This document shows positions 28,343 to 37,219 of a DNA stretch of 64,000 nucleotides, one piece after another. This DNA is from Aeromonas diversa CDC 2478-85. Lineage in GTDB: Bacteria > Pseudomonadota > Gammaproteobacteria > Enterobacterales > Aeromonadaceae. Position 1 is the stretch's first letter; each line of letters begins with the position of its first letter. The stretch lies in contig NZ_CDCE01000031.1 of assembly GCF_000819805.1 (NCBI RefSeq), forward strand, positions 62,001 through 126,000. The letters run 5' to 3'. Position numbers and translations under genes: made by a program. The notes beneath the pieces are model-generated. The model had not been told where the DNA came from. It ran no database searches and was given only the letters and a program-made list of their open reading frames with translations.

Positions 28343-29230
28343 ATGAGCCAGCCCCTGATCCAGCAATTTCTCGACGCGCTCTGGCTGGAGCGCGGTCTCT
28401 CTGACAACACCATCGTCTCGTACCGCACCGATCTCGAGAAGTTCGCCCACTGGCTCGACGGTCAGGGCAGTTCTGTGCTGCTGGCCGATCTCGACACCCT
28501 GCAACACTATCTCGCCTGGCGCATCGATCAGGGCTTCGCCGCCACCTCCACCGCTCGTTTCCTGAGTGCCCTGCGCCGCTTCTACCAGTACCTCAACCGG
28601 GAGAAGCTGCGCAGCGATGATCCGACCGTGCTGCTGGAGGGACCCAAGCTGCCCAAGCACCTGCCGGGGGATCTCTCGGAAGCCGAGGTGGAGGCCCTGT
28701 TGGCCGCCCCGCTACACGACGACCCGGTGGAGCTGCGCGACAAGGCGATGCTGGAGCTGCTCTACGCCACCGGCCTGCGGGTCTCTGAGTTGGTGGGACT
28801 GTGCGCCGAACACCTGAGCCTGCGCCAGGGGCTGGTGCGGGTGGTGGGCAAGGGGAGCAAGGAGCGGCTGGTGCCCATGGGGGAGGAGGCGATGCACTGG
28901 CTCGAGCGCTACTATCGGGAGGCGCGGGGGCTGCTCATTCCCGAGGGGAGCAGCGACGTGGTGTTCCCCTCCAAGCGCGGGCGCATGATGACCCGCCAGA
29001 CCTTCTGGCATCGCATCAAGGTGTACGCGATCCGGGCCGGCATCCCGGGGGAGCTCTCCCCCCACACCCTGCGCCACGCGTTCGCCACCCACCTGCTCAA
29101 CCACGGGGCGGATTTGCGGGTGGTGCAGATGCTGCTCGGCCACTCGGATCTATCCACTACCCAGATCTACACCCATGTGGCGGGAGAGCGGCTCAAGGCG
29201 CTCCATGGGGAGCACCATCCCAGGGCCTGA
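28343..29230 (+). CDS. xerD: Site-specific tyrosine recombinase XerD
   Basis: A 295-residue recombinase that with XerC resolves chromosome dimers at dif under FtsK control. Seen: the N-terminal SAM-like domain (LSDNTIVSYRTDLEKFAHWL) and catalytic residues in TGLRVSEL (Arg), KGSKERLVPMG (Lys), SPHTLRHAFATHLL (His, Arg), LLGHSDLSTTQIYTH (His and nucleophile Tyr276). The ATG at 28343 has GGAG upstream. Position between fldB and the dsbC-recJ genes is the same as in E. coli, which argues for XerD against XerC or an integron integrase. Confidence 0.97.
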   Translation: MSQPLIQQFLDALWLERGLSDNTIVSYRTDLEKFAHWLDGQGSSVLLADLDTLQHYLAWRIDQGFAATSTARFLSALRRFYQYLNREKLRSDDPTVLLEGPKLPKHLPGDLSEAEVEALLAAPLHDDPVELRDKAMLELLYATGLRVSELVGLCAEHLSLRQGLVRVVGKGSKERLVPMGEEAMHWLERYYREARGLLIPEGSSDVVFPSKRGRMMTRQTFWHRIKVYAIRAGIPGELSPHTLRHAFATHLLNHGADLRVVQMLLGHSDLSTTQIYTHVAGERLKALHGEHHPRA

Positions 29231-29234
29231 TTGG

Positions 29235-30767
29235 TCAACCGCGCAGGATGCGGTTCTTGCCCGCCTGCTTGGCCCGGTAGAGAGCCTCGTCGGCGCGTTC
29301 TAACAGCTGGGCCGGGGCGGCGCCCTGTGCCTCGGCGATGCCGCCGCTGAAGGTGACTCTCAGTCCGGGTTCACGCCACTCCAGGCTCGAAAGGGCGAGA
29401 CGCCAGCGCTCCATCGCCTGCTCTGCCCCGGCAAACTCGCCCTGCTCGAAGATGGCGACCATCTCTTCGCCGCCGAAGCGGCACAGGGTGGCCATACCCG
29501 CCAACAGCTCCTCGCCTAAGGTGGCGGTGCGCCTGAGCACGGCATCCCCCGCGGGGTGGCCATGGGTATCATTGATCTGCTTGAAATTATCGATATCGAT
29601 GATAGCCAGCACATAGGGGGTATTGTCCTGATGCAGGCGGATCATCAGCTCGTCCAGGTAACGGCGGTTGTAGAGGCCGGTGAGGCCATCACGCTGCGCC
29701 TTCTCCGTCTCGGCCTGCATCTGGCCCGAGATCATGGTGATCTCCTCCTCCAGTTCTTCGATCCCTGGGATATGGGGGATGGCGATCTGCTCGCCCGGTG
29801 GGGTGACCCGCAGCAGCCGCACCACCTGGACCAGCGCCGTGATGGTGTGCTCCAGGCGTTGACGGAAGATGATAGCGACCAGGGCGAAGATGGCGAGCGA
29901 CATGCCTAGCCAGATGAGGGTCGTGGGGAGCAACTGTTGAAACAGATAGCTCTGGCGCAGGGGGTAGTAGCTGATCACGGCCCAATTACTGTTGTTGCTC
30001 AGGGTATGGAAGGCCACCAGATCGCCACTCTCCTTGACGATGAAATCACCTTCCTGCCGGTCGCTGAGCTGGGTGAGCCAGGGGAGGGTGAAAGGCTTGC
30101 CGTTTTCCACCTCTCTGGCGCTGGCCACCGTCTGTTGATGGCGTAGATCGACGATCTGATGCACGGCGCCGCTGGCATGCTCCAGCACCTTGCCGATGCG
30201 TTGGGACCAGCTGGGTAGGTCTAGGTCGACACCGATGACCCCCAACAGGGTGCCGTCGTCATTGAGTACGGCCTGGGAGAGGGTGACCGTGGTGTCGTGG
30301 GTGACCAGATCTTCATAGGGTTCCCCCCATACCGGTTTGCCCGGCACGGCGAGGGCGTCCCGGTACCATTGCCGATCGCTGGCCACGAAGGGAGCCGCGA
30401 TGGGGTTGGGCGGATAGACCCTGAATTGACCGTCTGCCGAGGCGAAAAAGAGCGAGTGTACCGGCCCGATCTTGGCCAACTGTGGCCAGCGTTTGAGGTA
30501 GTGGGCATGCTGCTCTGCGTCGAACTGACCTCGGCTGCTGCGTACCTCATCACCAAACAGCTGTAACTCCTGGCGGGCGAGTTGCAGCGTCCCGTCCCAC
30601 TGTTGGACCAGGGTATTGTTGAGCAGGCTGAGAATTCGCAGCTGGGCATGTTGCTGATTGATGACGAAGAGATAGAAGAGCCCGAAGCTGATGATCAGCA
30701 GGGGGGCTGCCAGCAGCAGCAGATAACGGACGATAAAGGCATGAGTGCGGGGTCGGCTGCTGGTCAC
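29235..30767 (-). CDS. Membrane diguanylate cyclase (dCache-GGDEF)
   Basis: A 510-residue signalling protein. Order: short cytoplasmic end, first helix (RYLLLLAAPLLIISFGLFYLFV), a periplasmic sensor of dCache type (VASDRQWYRDALAVPGKPVWGEPYED... is the usual ligand-pocket stretch), second helix (LIWLGMSLAIFALVAIIF), then GGDEF with RDGLTGLYNRRYLDELM and the active-site loop as GGEEM at 432-436. GGEEF/GGEEM variants can still be active; no RxxD inhibitory site is visible before it. The start is taken as GTG at 30767 because GGAAAG precedes it; longer starts would only add unconserved sequence. It is inserted between xerD and mscL. Confidence 0.85.
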   Translation of the reverse strand: MTSSRPRTHAFIVRYLLLLAAPLLIISFGLFYLFVINQQHAQLRILSLLNNTLVQQWDGTLQLARQELQLFGDEVRSSRGQFDAEQHAHYLKRWPQLAKIGPVHSLFFASADGQFRVYPPNPIAAPFVASDRQWYRDALAVPGKPVWGEPYEDLVTHDTTVTLSQAVLNDDGTLLGVIGVDLDLPSWSQRIGKVLEHASGAVHQIVDLRHQQTVASAREVENGKPFTLPWLTQLSDRQEGDFIVKESGDLVAFHTLSNNSNWAVISYYPLRQSYLFQQLLPTTLIWLGMSLAIFALVAIIFRQRLEHTITALVQVVRLLRVTPPGEQIAIPHIPGIEELEEEITMISGQMQAETEKAQRDGLTGLYNRRYLDELMIRLHQDNTPYVLAIIDIDNFKQINDTHGHPAGDAVLRRTATLGEELLAGMATLCRFGGEEMVAIFEQGEFAGAEQAMERWRLALSSLEWREPGLRVTFSGGIAEAQGAAPAQLLERADEALYRAKQAGKNRILRG

Positions 30768-30879
30768 TGAGGCTTTCCGGGGGGGAACGTTGTTGAAATA
30801 TAAGACAAAGCTAAACACCCACCAGCCGTTTGTCGACCCGCATCGGCAAGGATTCGTATTTTCTGACGAGCCGTCACAC

Positions 30880-30903
30880 GGCAGGGAGGGTGAGCTCCCT
30901 GCC
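30880..30903 (-). terminator. Possible mscL terminator hairpin
   Basis: GGCAGGGAG (30880-30888) pairs with CTCCCTGCC (30895-30903) just after the mscL stop. No T-run follows, so termination is uncertain. Confidence 0.4.
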
Positions 30904-30911
30904 GCCACAGG

Positions 30912-31322
30912 TCACTGGCCGCGCTCTCTCTTGAGCAGGTCACGAATCTCGGTGAGCAGCTCTTGGTCCAGGGTGGGGGCCGGCGGGGTGGCGGGCGCCT
31001 CTTCCTCGGCACGCTTGAGGGTGTTGATGGCCTTGAGCCCCATGAAGATGGCGAAGGCGATGATGAGGAAATCGATGATGGTCTGGATGAATTTGCCGTA
31101 GGCGATCACCACGGCAGGGGCATCCCCCTCGGCTGCCTTGAGGGTGATGGCGAGATCGGTGAAATCGACCCCGCCCAGGATCAGGCCGATCGGCGGCATG
31201 ATGACGTCACCCACGAAGGAGGAGACGATCTTGCCAAAGGCGGCGCCTATGATGATGCCCACGGCCATGTCGATGACGTTGCCACGGGCGGCGAAAGCCT
31301 TGAACTCTTGTAACAGGCTCAT
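30912..31322 (-). CDS. mscL: Large-conductance mechanosensitive channel MscL
   Basis: A 136-residue homopentameric channel that opens near membrane lysis tension and releases solutes in hypo-osmotic shock. Seen: N-terminal helix [24 protein letters not shown]1 with the pore constriction ([24 protein letters not shown]), periplasmic loop, TM2 ([23 protein letters not shown]) and a charged C-terminal helix ([11 protein letters not shown]). AAGGAT lies eight bases before the ATG at 31322; the longer frame upstream is not coding. Length equals that of E. coli MscL. Confidence 0.97.
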   Translation of the reverse strand: MSLLQEFKAFAARGNVIDMAVGIIIGAAFGKIVSSFVGDVIMPPIGLILGGVDFTDLAITLKAAEGDAPAVVIAYGKFIQTIIDFLIIAFAIFMGLKAINTLKRAEEEAPATPPAPTLDQELLTEIRDLLKRERGQ

Positions 31323-31411
31323 ACTGGAATCCTTTCGTTGTGAGAGGGGGGTCACTCCAGTCTCACATGAAAGGGACAAAATGCCCAGATTTCCGCCCGC
31401 CAGGGGATGAC

Positions 31412-31427
31412 CTGTCATTACTGACAG
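31412..31427. promoter_or_regulatory. LexA-like dyad between mscL and dsbC
   Basis: CTGTCATTACTGACAG fits the CTGT-N8-ACAG rule of LexA boxes, but the eight central bases are not the usual AT alternation. It lies 77 bases before dsbC and 90 before mscL. It may equally be an operator for another protein. Confidence 0.3.
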
Positions 31428-31503
31428 TTTTAATGGTATTGCATTGTTGCTAGCGGCGATATTGGGTAGATTGTGGTGAATTCTCATTCATTATCAGAAT
31501 AAA

Positions 31504-32178
31504 ATGATAAAAACCTTCTTTCTGATAGGGATGTTGCTATGCGGTAGCATGACGGCCAGGGCGGCAGAACAGCAATTGAGTGAGCGCATTCATCAGCGGC
31601 TCGGGATCCGGATTCTCACTGTCTCCGAGACGCCCATCTCGGGTCTCTATCGGCTCGAGACTCCGGATGGCATCCTCTACAGCGATGGCGCCGGTGACTA
31701 CGTCTTGCAGGGAGCGCTGCTTGATATCCGCTCCGGTGTCGTCAACATGACGCTGCGGGATCAACAGCGACTGCGCAAGCAGCGTCTTGAGCGGGAACAG
31801 CAGCCTCTACTCCAGTTGCAGGCCAGCCCGGAGCGTTACCGTCTGCAACTCTTTACCGCACTCGACTGTGGTGAGTGTCTCTCCATGGGACAGGAGCTGG
31901 CTGTGCTGCAACAGGCCGGAGTGAGTGTCAGCCTGCAACCCATAGTGGATCGACGGCAGGCGTGGCCCCAATTTCGGCAGCAGTGGTGCAGCAAGATACC
32001 GACGCTGCTCGCTTTCGATTTGCCAGAAGAGGGCTGTGATGCGATCCTCGAGCGACAAACCAGCCTGGCCGGCCAGCTGGGTATCCGCCGCTCACCGACC
32101 TGGGTGCTCCCCAACGGTGACAGGGTGAGCGGATATCGTAGCCCCAGCCAGCTGCTACAACTCTTGAAAAACAGCTGA
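31504..32178 (+). CDS. dsbC: Thiol:disulfide isomerase DsbC, atypical CGEC active site
   Basis: A 224-residue periplasmic protein with a signal peptide (MIKTFFLIGMLLCGSMTARA), a DsbC N-terminal dimerisation domain and a thioredoxin-fold domain. The architecture matches DsbC, which corrects wrong disulfides: a second disulfide pair is kept (C162 in QWCSK, C178 in EGCDA), as is a cis-proline at P198. Odd points: the active site reads CGEC (122-125) instead of CGYC, and the residues before cis-Pro are RS instead of GT. The locus, xerD side and directly before recJ, is that of dsbC. A weak match to another DsbC/G branch is possible. Confidence 0.82.
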   Translation: MIKTFFLIGMLLCGSMTARAAEQQLSERIHQRLGIRILTVSETPISGLYRLETPDGILYSDGAGDYVLQGALLDIRSGVVNMTLRDQQRLRKQRLEREQQPLLQLQASPERYRLQLFTALDCGECLSMGQELAVLQQAGVSVSLQPIVDRRQAWPQFRQQWCSKIPTLLAFDLPEEGCDAILERQTSLAGQLGIRRSPTWVLPNGDRVSGYRSPSQLLQLLKNS

Positions 32179-32185
32179 ACGATCC

Positions 32186-33910
32186 ATGACCCTCTTGATT
32201 CGCCGTCGCCCTCGGGTGGATGACACGCATCTGCCCGCCACTCTGCATCCTTTGCTTCGCCAGATCCTTGCCAGCAGGGGAGTCGATGATCCTCGTCTGC
32301 TGGAACGCAGCGCCGCTTCCCTGCTCCCCCCCCACCGCCTGATGGGGATGGAGCCCGCCGTCGATCTGTTGGTCTCTGTGCTGCATGCTCAGCGACGGAT
32401 CCTCATCGTCGGTGACTTCGACTGCGACGGGGCGACCAGTTCGGCACTGTGCGTGCTGGCCCTGCGTGCCATGGGGGCGCAGCAGGTGGACTTTTTGGTG
32501 CCGAACCGCTTCGAATATGGCTATGGTCTCACCCCCGAGATCGTCGAGCTGGCGGTGGCGCGCGGCGCCGAGCTGCTGATCACGGTCGATAACGGCATCT
32601 CCAGCATCGCCGGGGTGGCGGCGGCCAAGGCGGCCGGCATGCAGGTGCTGGTTACCGATCACCACCTGCCGGGCCATGAGCTGCCCCAAGCCGATGCCAT
32701 CGTCAATCCGAACCAGCGAGGCTGTGATTTCGACTCCAAGTCGCTGGCCGGGGTGGGGGTTGCGTTTTACCTGATGGCAGCCCTCAACACTCGCCTCAAG
32801 CAGACGGGCTGGTTTGAGGCGCGGGGACTCACGGCACCCAATGTGGCCGACTACCTGGATCTGGTGGCTCTCGGCACGGTCGCCGACGTGGTGGCGCTCG
32901 ATGGTAACAACCGCATCCTGGTGCACCAGGGGCTGCAGCGCATTCGTTCCGGTCGCTGCCGTCCCGGCATCCAGGCCTTGATCGAGGTATCGCGCCGGGA
33001 GGCTCGCCGCCTCACCGCAGCCGATCTCGGCTTCGCCCTCGGCCCGCGCCTCAACGCGGTCGGTCGCCTCGATGACATGTCCCTCGGGGTCGCTTGTCTG
33101 TTGTGCGATGACATCCACCTGGCACGCCAGTTGGCGACCGAGATGGACTCGCTCAACCAGGAGCGCAAGGAGATCGAGCAGGGGATGCAGCAAGAGGCCC
33201 TGGCGACGCTGGAACAGATCCGCTTTCGCGACGGTGAGGTGCCCTCCGGCATAGTGCTGCACCGTAACGACTGGCATCAGGGGGTCGTCGGGCTGGTGGC
33301 CTCCAAGGTCAAGGAGAAGTACTACCGCCCGGTTATCGCCTTCGCCGAGAGCAGCGAGACCGAACTCAAAGGTTCGGGGCGCTCCATTCCCGGCGTGCAC
33401 CTGCGCGACGCCCTCGAGCTGCTCGATACCCGTCACCCCGGCATCATCAGCAAGTTTGGCGGCCACGCCATGGCGGCCGGCTTGTCGCTGCCCAAGGATC
33501 GCATCGAGGCGTTTCGCAGCGCCTTCGAGGCCGTCATCGCCGAGCTGGTGACCCCGGAGATCCTGACCGGCGAGCTGCTCACCGACGGCGCCCTGCTGGA
33601 TGACGAGCTGAGCCTGGAGATGGCCGAGCTGATCCGCGCCGCCGGCCCCTGGGGCCAGGCCTTTCCCGAGCCCCTGTTCGACGGGGAGTTCGTGCTGGTG
33701 CAGCAACGTCTGGTGGGAGAGAAACACCTCAAGATGATGTTGACCACAGACGCCGGCCTCGCCATCGATGCCATCGCCTTCGGGGTGGATGTGCGACGCT
33801 GGCCCGACGCCTCGGTCAAACGAGTGCGCCTGGTCTATCGACTCGACATCAACGAGTGGCGCGGCAACCGCAACCTGCAGCTGCTGGTGGAACATCTGGA
33901 AGCCCAGTGA
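32186..33910 (+). CDS. recJ: Single-strand-specific 5'-3' exonuclease RecJ
   Basis: A 574-residue DHH-family nuclease acting in RecF recombination, mismatch repair and base excision. Seen: motif I VGDFDCDGATSSAL (usually DFDADGATS), motif III LVTDHHLPG, VDNGIS, the LGTVADVVALDGNNR block, DHHA1 region GRLDDMSLGVACLL and the SGRSIPGVHLRDALE / KFGGHAMAAGLSL blocks. It starts seven bases after the dsbC stop, so both share a transcript as in E. coli. Length is typical of the family. Confidence 0.97.
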   Translation: MTLLIRRRPRVDDTHLPATLHPLLRQILASRGVDDPRLLERSAASLLPPHRLMGMEPAVDLLVSVLHAQRRILIVGDFDCDGATSSALCVLALRAMGAQQVDFLVPNRFEYGYGLTPEIVELAVARGAELLITVDNGISSIAGVAAAKAAGMQVLVTDHHLPGHELPQADAIVNPNQRGCDFDSKSLAGVGVAFYLMAALNTRLKQTGWFEARGLTAPNVADYLDLVALGTVADVVALDGNNRILVHQGLQRIRSGRCRPGIQALIEVSRREARRLTAADLGFALGPRLNAVGRLDDMSLGVACLLCDDIHLARQLATEMDSLNQERKEIEQGMQQEALATLEQIRFRDGEVPSGIVLHRNDWHQGVVGLVASKVKEKYYRPVIAFAESSETELKGSGRSIPGVHLRDALELLDTRHPGIISKFGGHAMAAGLSLPKDRIEAFRSAFEAVIAELVTPEILTGELLTDGALLDDELSLEMAELIRAAGPWGQAFPEPLFDGEFVLVQQRLVGEKHLKMMLTTDAGLAIDAIAFGVDVRRWPDASVKRVRLVYRLDINEWRGNRNLQLLVEHLEAQ

Positions 33911-33922
33911 AACCCTGAGACG

Positions 33923-33956
33923 AAAAAGCCCGGCATGATGCCGGGCTTTTGTTTTT
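33923..33956. terminator. Terminator between recJ and chemoreceptor gene
   Basis: Stem AAAAAGCCCGGCAT / ATGCCGGGCTTTT with T-rich tail, serving two convergent genes. Confidence 0.92.
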
Positions 33957-33967
33957 CTCTCGGTAAC

Positions 33968-35839
33968 CTAGAGGATGAAGGTGGCTACCTGATGATTCAG
34001 ATCGTTGGCCCGTCCCTTGAGGCCGTGAGCCTGATCCAGGTCGCGCATGGCGGCGGCGGTGATCTCGTCGGTCACATCCTTGATGGCGGTGGTGTTCTGG
34101 GTTATCTCGCCGGTCACCTGGGTCTGCTCCTCGGCGGCGGTCGCTATCTGGCCCGCCATGTCGGAGATGAGGGCGATGGCCTGGGTGATCTCCTCCAGCG
34201 CCCGTGCTGCCGCATCGGCGTCTTCGACGCTGTTGTCGGCCAGCCCCTGGCTGGTCTGCATCAGGCTGACCGCCCGGTTGGTGGTCTGCTGCAGCGTCTC
34301 GATGGTGGCGTGGATCTCCTGGGTCGAGTCCTGAGTGCGCTTGGAGAGCACCCGTACCTCGTCGGCCACCACGGCGAAGCCGCGGCCCTGCTCACCGGCA
34401 CGAGCCGCCTCGATGGCGGCGTTGAGCGCCAGCAGGTTGGTCTGCTCGGCGATCCCCTGGATGGTGGAGAGGATCCCGGAGATGGCCTGGGCGTGGCGGC
34501 TCAGCTCGCCGATCACTTCGGTCGCCTGACCCACTTCGTTGGCCAGATTGTTGATGGAGGCGCGAGTCTTGTTCACCAGCTGCTTGCCCTGTTCGCTGCT
34601 CTGGGCCGACTGCTGGGCGGCGGCGGCGGTGCTCTCGGCGTTGTTGGCGATCTCCTGGGTGGCGCTGGCCATCTCGGTCACAGCGGTAGCGACCATGGTC
34701 ACCTCCTGCTGCTGGCGTTGCAGCTCGCCCACTGCCTCCTGGTTGGTGATGAGGCTGCGCTCGGCATCCCCGTCCAGCTCCTTGGCCAGGGTACGGATGT
34801 GGCTGATCAGCTGGTGCTGGCTACCGACGAAACGGTTGAAGCTTTCGGCCAGCTGGCCCACCTCGTCGCGGGTATCGATCTTGATGCGTTGGGTCAGGTC
34901 GCCGTTGCCGTCGGCGATGCGGGCCAGGGCTTGGGAGACCTTGGCCAGCGGGCCGAGCAGCAGGCCGATGAGCCCAGAGATGGCGGCGATGCTGGCGATC
35001 AGTACCACCAGAGCCAGACCTAGCTGGCTCATCAGCAGGGAGGAGAGCGGCGCTTCCAGGGTCTCTTTATCGAGCACCAGCACCAGTTCCCAGTCGGTAC
35101 CCGGCACGTCGGTGGCCCACATCAGCTTGTCGCGCCCTTCCCCTTCGAAGAAGACAGGGGTCAGGGTTTGGCCACGCTTACTCTGCTCTATGATGGCGTT
35201 GCTCAGGTCGTTGTCGATCTCGGTGGCCGGCTTCATTGCCTTGGCCGGATCCTTGTAGGCGATGACGGTACCGTCCTTGTGCATCAGGATGGCGTAGCCG
35301 TCGGCTGGCAGGGTCATCTTGTTGACGTCCTCGACCAGGGTTGCGATGGAGAGATCCCCCCCGACCACACCGCCAGACACGGGTTGTGCCAGGGTGACGA
35401 CCAGGGTGTTGTAGGCCACATCCAGATAAGGCTGGGTGACCACCAGGGCCCCCTTGCTCATCGCCTCTTGATACCAGCCACGTGAGCGTGGGTCATAACC
35501 CGAACGATCGATGGAAGGATCTGAGTCGTGCATCTTGCCGTTGGCTTCACCGAAATAGGTGAGCTGGAAGCGGCCGGAAATTTGGGCCTGTTGCAGGGCG
35601 TCGAGGGGAGTGCTGCTCGCCTTGCCGGCCAGCGCCTTGACCACATCCTGACGGGCCGAGAGCCAGTCGGCTATGCGTTCTGCCTGTTGAGTGCCGAGAC
35701 GGCTTGCCTGCTCCTGGCCATCTTGCAGCAGCATCTCTCGCTGCGCCGAATAGCTGCGCCAGGAGAGCAGGGTGATGACCAGCGTCAGGGCCAGCACCAC
35801 GGACAACAGTATCTTCTGCTTGAGTGATAGATTGTTCAT
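33968..35839 (-). CDS. Methyl-accepting chemotaxis protein (dCache)
   Basis: A 623-residue chemoreceptor. Order: TM1 ([18 protein letters not shown]), a large periplasmic dCache_1 sensor ([42 protein letters not shown] contains the typical ligand-pocket pattern), TM2 ([22 protein letters not shown]), HAMP ([23 protein letters not shown]), then a long coiled-coil signalling domain with the conserved hairpin [34 protein letters not shown] that contacts CheA/CheW. Such dCache domains often bind amino acids or organic acids; the ligand is unknown. It is inserted between recJ and prfB, on the opposite strand. Confidence 0.95.
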   Translation of the reverse strand: MNNLSLKQKILLSVVLALTLVITLLSWRSYSAQREMLLQDGQEQASRLGTQQAERIADWLSARQDVVKALAGKASSTPLDALQQAQISGRFQLTYFGEANGKMHDSDPSIDRSGYDPRSRGWYQEAMSKGALVVTQPYLDVAYNTLVVTLAQPVSGGVVGGDLSIATLVEDVNKMTLPADGYAILMHKDGTVIAYKDPAKAMKPATEIDNDLSNAIIEQSKRGQTLTPVFFEGEGRDKLMWATDVPGTDWELVLVLDKETLEAPLSSLLMSQLGLALVVLIASIAAISGLIGLLLGPLAKVSQALARIADGNGDLTQRIKIDTRDEVGQLAESFNRFVGSQHQLISHIRTLAKELDGDAERSLITNQEAVGELQRQQQEVTMVATAVTEMASATQEIANNAESTAAAAQQSAQSSEQGKQLVNKTRASINNLANEVGQATEVIGELSRHAQAISGILSTIQGIAEQTNLLALNAAIEAARAGEQGRGFAVVADEVRVLSKRTQDSTQEIHATIETLQQTTNRAVSLMQTSQGLADNSVEDADAAARALEEITQAIALISDMAGQIATAAEEQTQVTGEITQNTTAIKDVTDEITAAAMRDLDQAHGLKGRANDLNHQVATFIL

Positions 35840-36099
35840 TTTGCGTTCTTCTTATATTCCATCAGGGAGGGGGTGTGAAATTCCGCTTTTCTTGCGATAG
35901 CGCAACACTAGTAGCGGCCATTTTCGGGAAAACTGAATGCTCAGTAGCCGATGGCGCTCAATTATCTGCCGCCTGCGGGAGCAAGCACAGAAAAATGTAA
36001 ATTTGCATCCCCTTGATAGGGGGCTTGCCCTGTTTATTCCTTCCGCGATTGGCTAGAATGTTTCGCTTTACATGCACATCGATCTCGAGAGTTTTTACG
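35840..36099. other. Intergenic region chemoreceptor-prfB
   Basis: 260 bases between the divergent chemoreceptor and prfB genes. It must hold both promoters. I see no clear sigma-28 pattern for the chemoreceptor gene, no hairpin with a T-run, and no gene. Confidence 0.4.
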
Positions 36100-37198
36100 A
36101 TGTTTGAAGTCAATCCCGTATTGAACAAGCTTAAGGAGCTGTCTGAGCGGACAGAGCTCCTTAGGGGGTACCTTTGACTATGACGCCAAGAAAGAGCGTC
36201 TAGAAGAGGTTAACGCCGAGCTGGAACAGCCCGACGTCTGGAATGAGCCCGAGCGCGCACAGGCGCTGGGCAAGGAGCGCGTCAGCCTGGAAACCGTGGT
36301 CAGCACCATCGATGCCCTGACCCAGGGTGCCGATGACGTGGCCATGCTGGTCGAACTCGCCGTCGAAGGCGAGGATGAGGATACCTTCAACGAGGCGGTG
36401 GCCGAGGCCGAGCTGCTCGAAGGCAAGCTGGCCGAGCTGGAGTTCCGTCGTATGTTCTCCGGTCCCCACGATTCCGCCGATTGCTATCTGGACATCCAGT
36501 CCGGCTCCGGTGGTACCGAGGCCCAAGACTGGGCCAACATGGTGCTGCGCATGTACCTGCGCTGGGGTGAGGCCCACGGCTTCAAACCCGAGCTCATCGA
36601 ATGCTCCGAAGGGGAAGTGGCCGGCATCAAGTCCGCCACCATCAAGTTCACCGGCGAGTACGGTTATGGCTGGCTGCGCACCGAGACCGGCGTGCACCGT
36701 CTGGTACGCAAGTCGCCGTTCGACTCGGGTGGTCGTCGCCATACCTCCTTCTGCTCGGTGTTCGTCTATCCCGAGATCGATGATGACATCGAGATCGAGA
36801 TCAACCCGGCCGATCTGCGTATCGACGTGTACCGCGCCTCCGGCGCCGGTGGTCAGCACGTTAACCGGACCGAATCCGCGGTGCGGATCACCCACATCCC
36901 GACCAACATAGTGGTACAGTGCCAGAACGACCGTTCCCAGCATAAGAACAAGGATCAGTGCATGAAGCAGCTGAAGGCCAAGCTCTATGAGTTTGAACTT
37001 CAGAAGCAAAATGCCGAGAAGCAAGCACTGGAGGACTCCAAGTCCGACATCGGCTGGGGTAGCCAGATCCGCTCTTACGTGCTCGATGATGCCCGTATCA
37101 AGGATCTGCGCACCGGCGTTGAAACCCGTAACACTCAATCGGTGCTCGACGGGGATCTGGACAAGTTTATCGAAGCCAGCCTGAAATCAGGCCTGTAA
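36100..37198 (+). CDS. prfB: Peptide chain release factor 2 (programmed +1 frameshift)
   Basis: RF2 recognises UGA and UAA stop codons. The reading frame is split: 36100-36174 encodes 25 residues ([20 protein letters not shown]...), then an in-frame TGA at 36175-36177. After the slippery CTT-T the ribosome moves +1 and continues at 36176 ([12 protein letters not shown]) to 37198, giving 365 residues, the E. coli length. The upstream AGGGGG (36163-36168) is the Shine-Dalgarno-like stimulator. The RF2 hallmarks are present: SPF-type recognition in [12 protein letters not shown] and the catalytic GGQ in [15 protein letters not shown]. Confidence 0.98.
36163..36178 (+). promoter_or_regulatory. 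RF2 frameshift site
   Basis: AGG-GGG-TAC-CTT-TGA-C: internal Shine-Dalgarno-like sequence three bases before the slippery CTT, then the in-frame UGA with unfavourable C after it. Low RF2 slows termination and favours the shift, giving autoregulation. Confidence 0.95.
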
Positions 37199-37219
37199 AA
37201 CGAAGTAGCAGGAATCACC

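Noticed and set aside
28343..29230. Tyrosine recombinase as a sign of an integron or integrative element
   Set aside because: Sequence and location between fldB and dsbC-recJ identify it as housekeeping XerD.
31928..33895. A 655-codon minus-strand frame across recJ
   Set aside because: Shadow of recJ and the end of dsbC; no recognisable domain, and recJ is unmistakable.
36175..36177. In-frame stop suggesting a broken prfB
   Set aside because: It is the programmed +1 frameshift site with all known elements, not a mutation.
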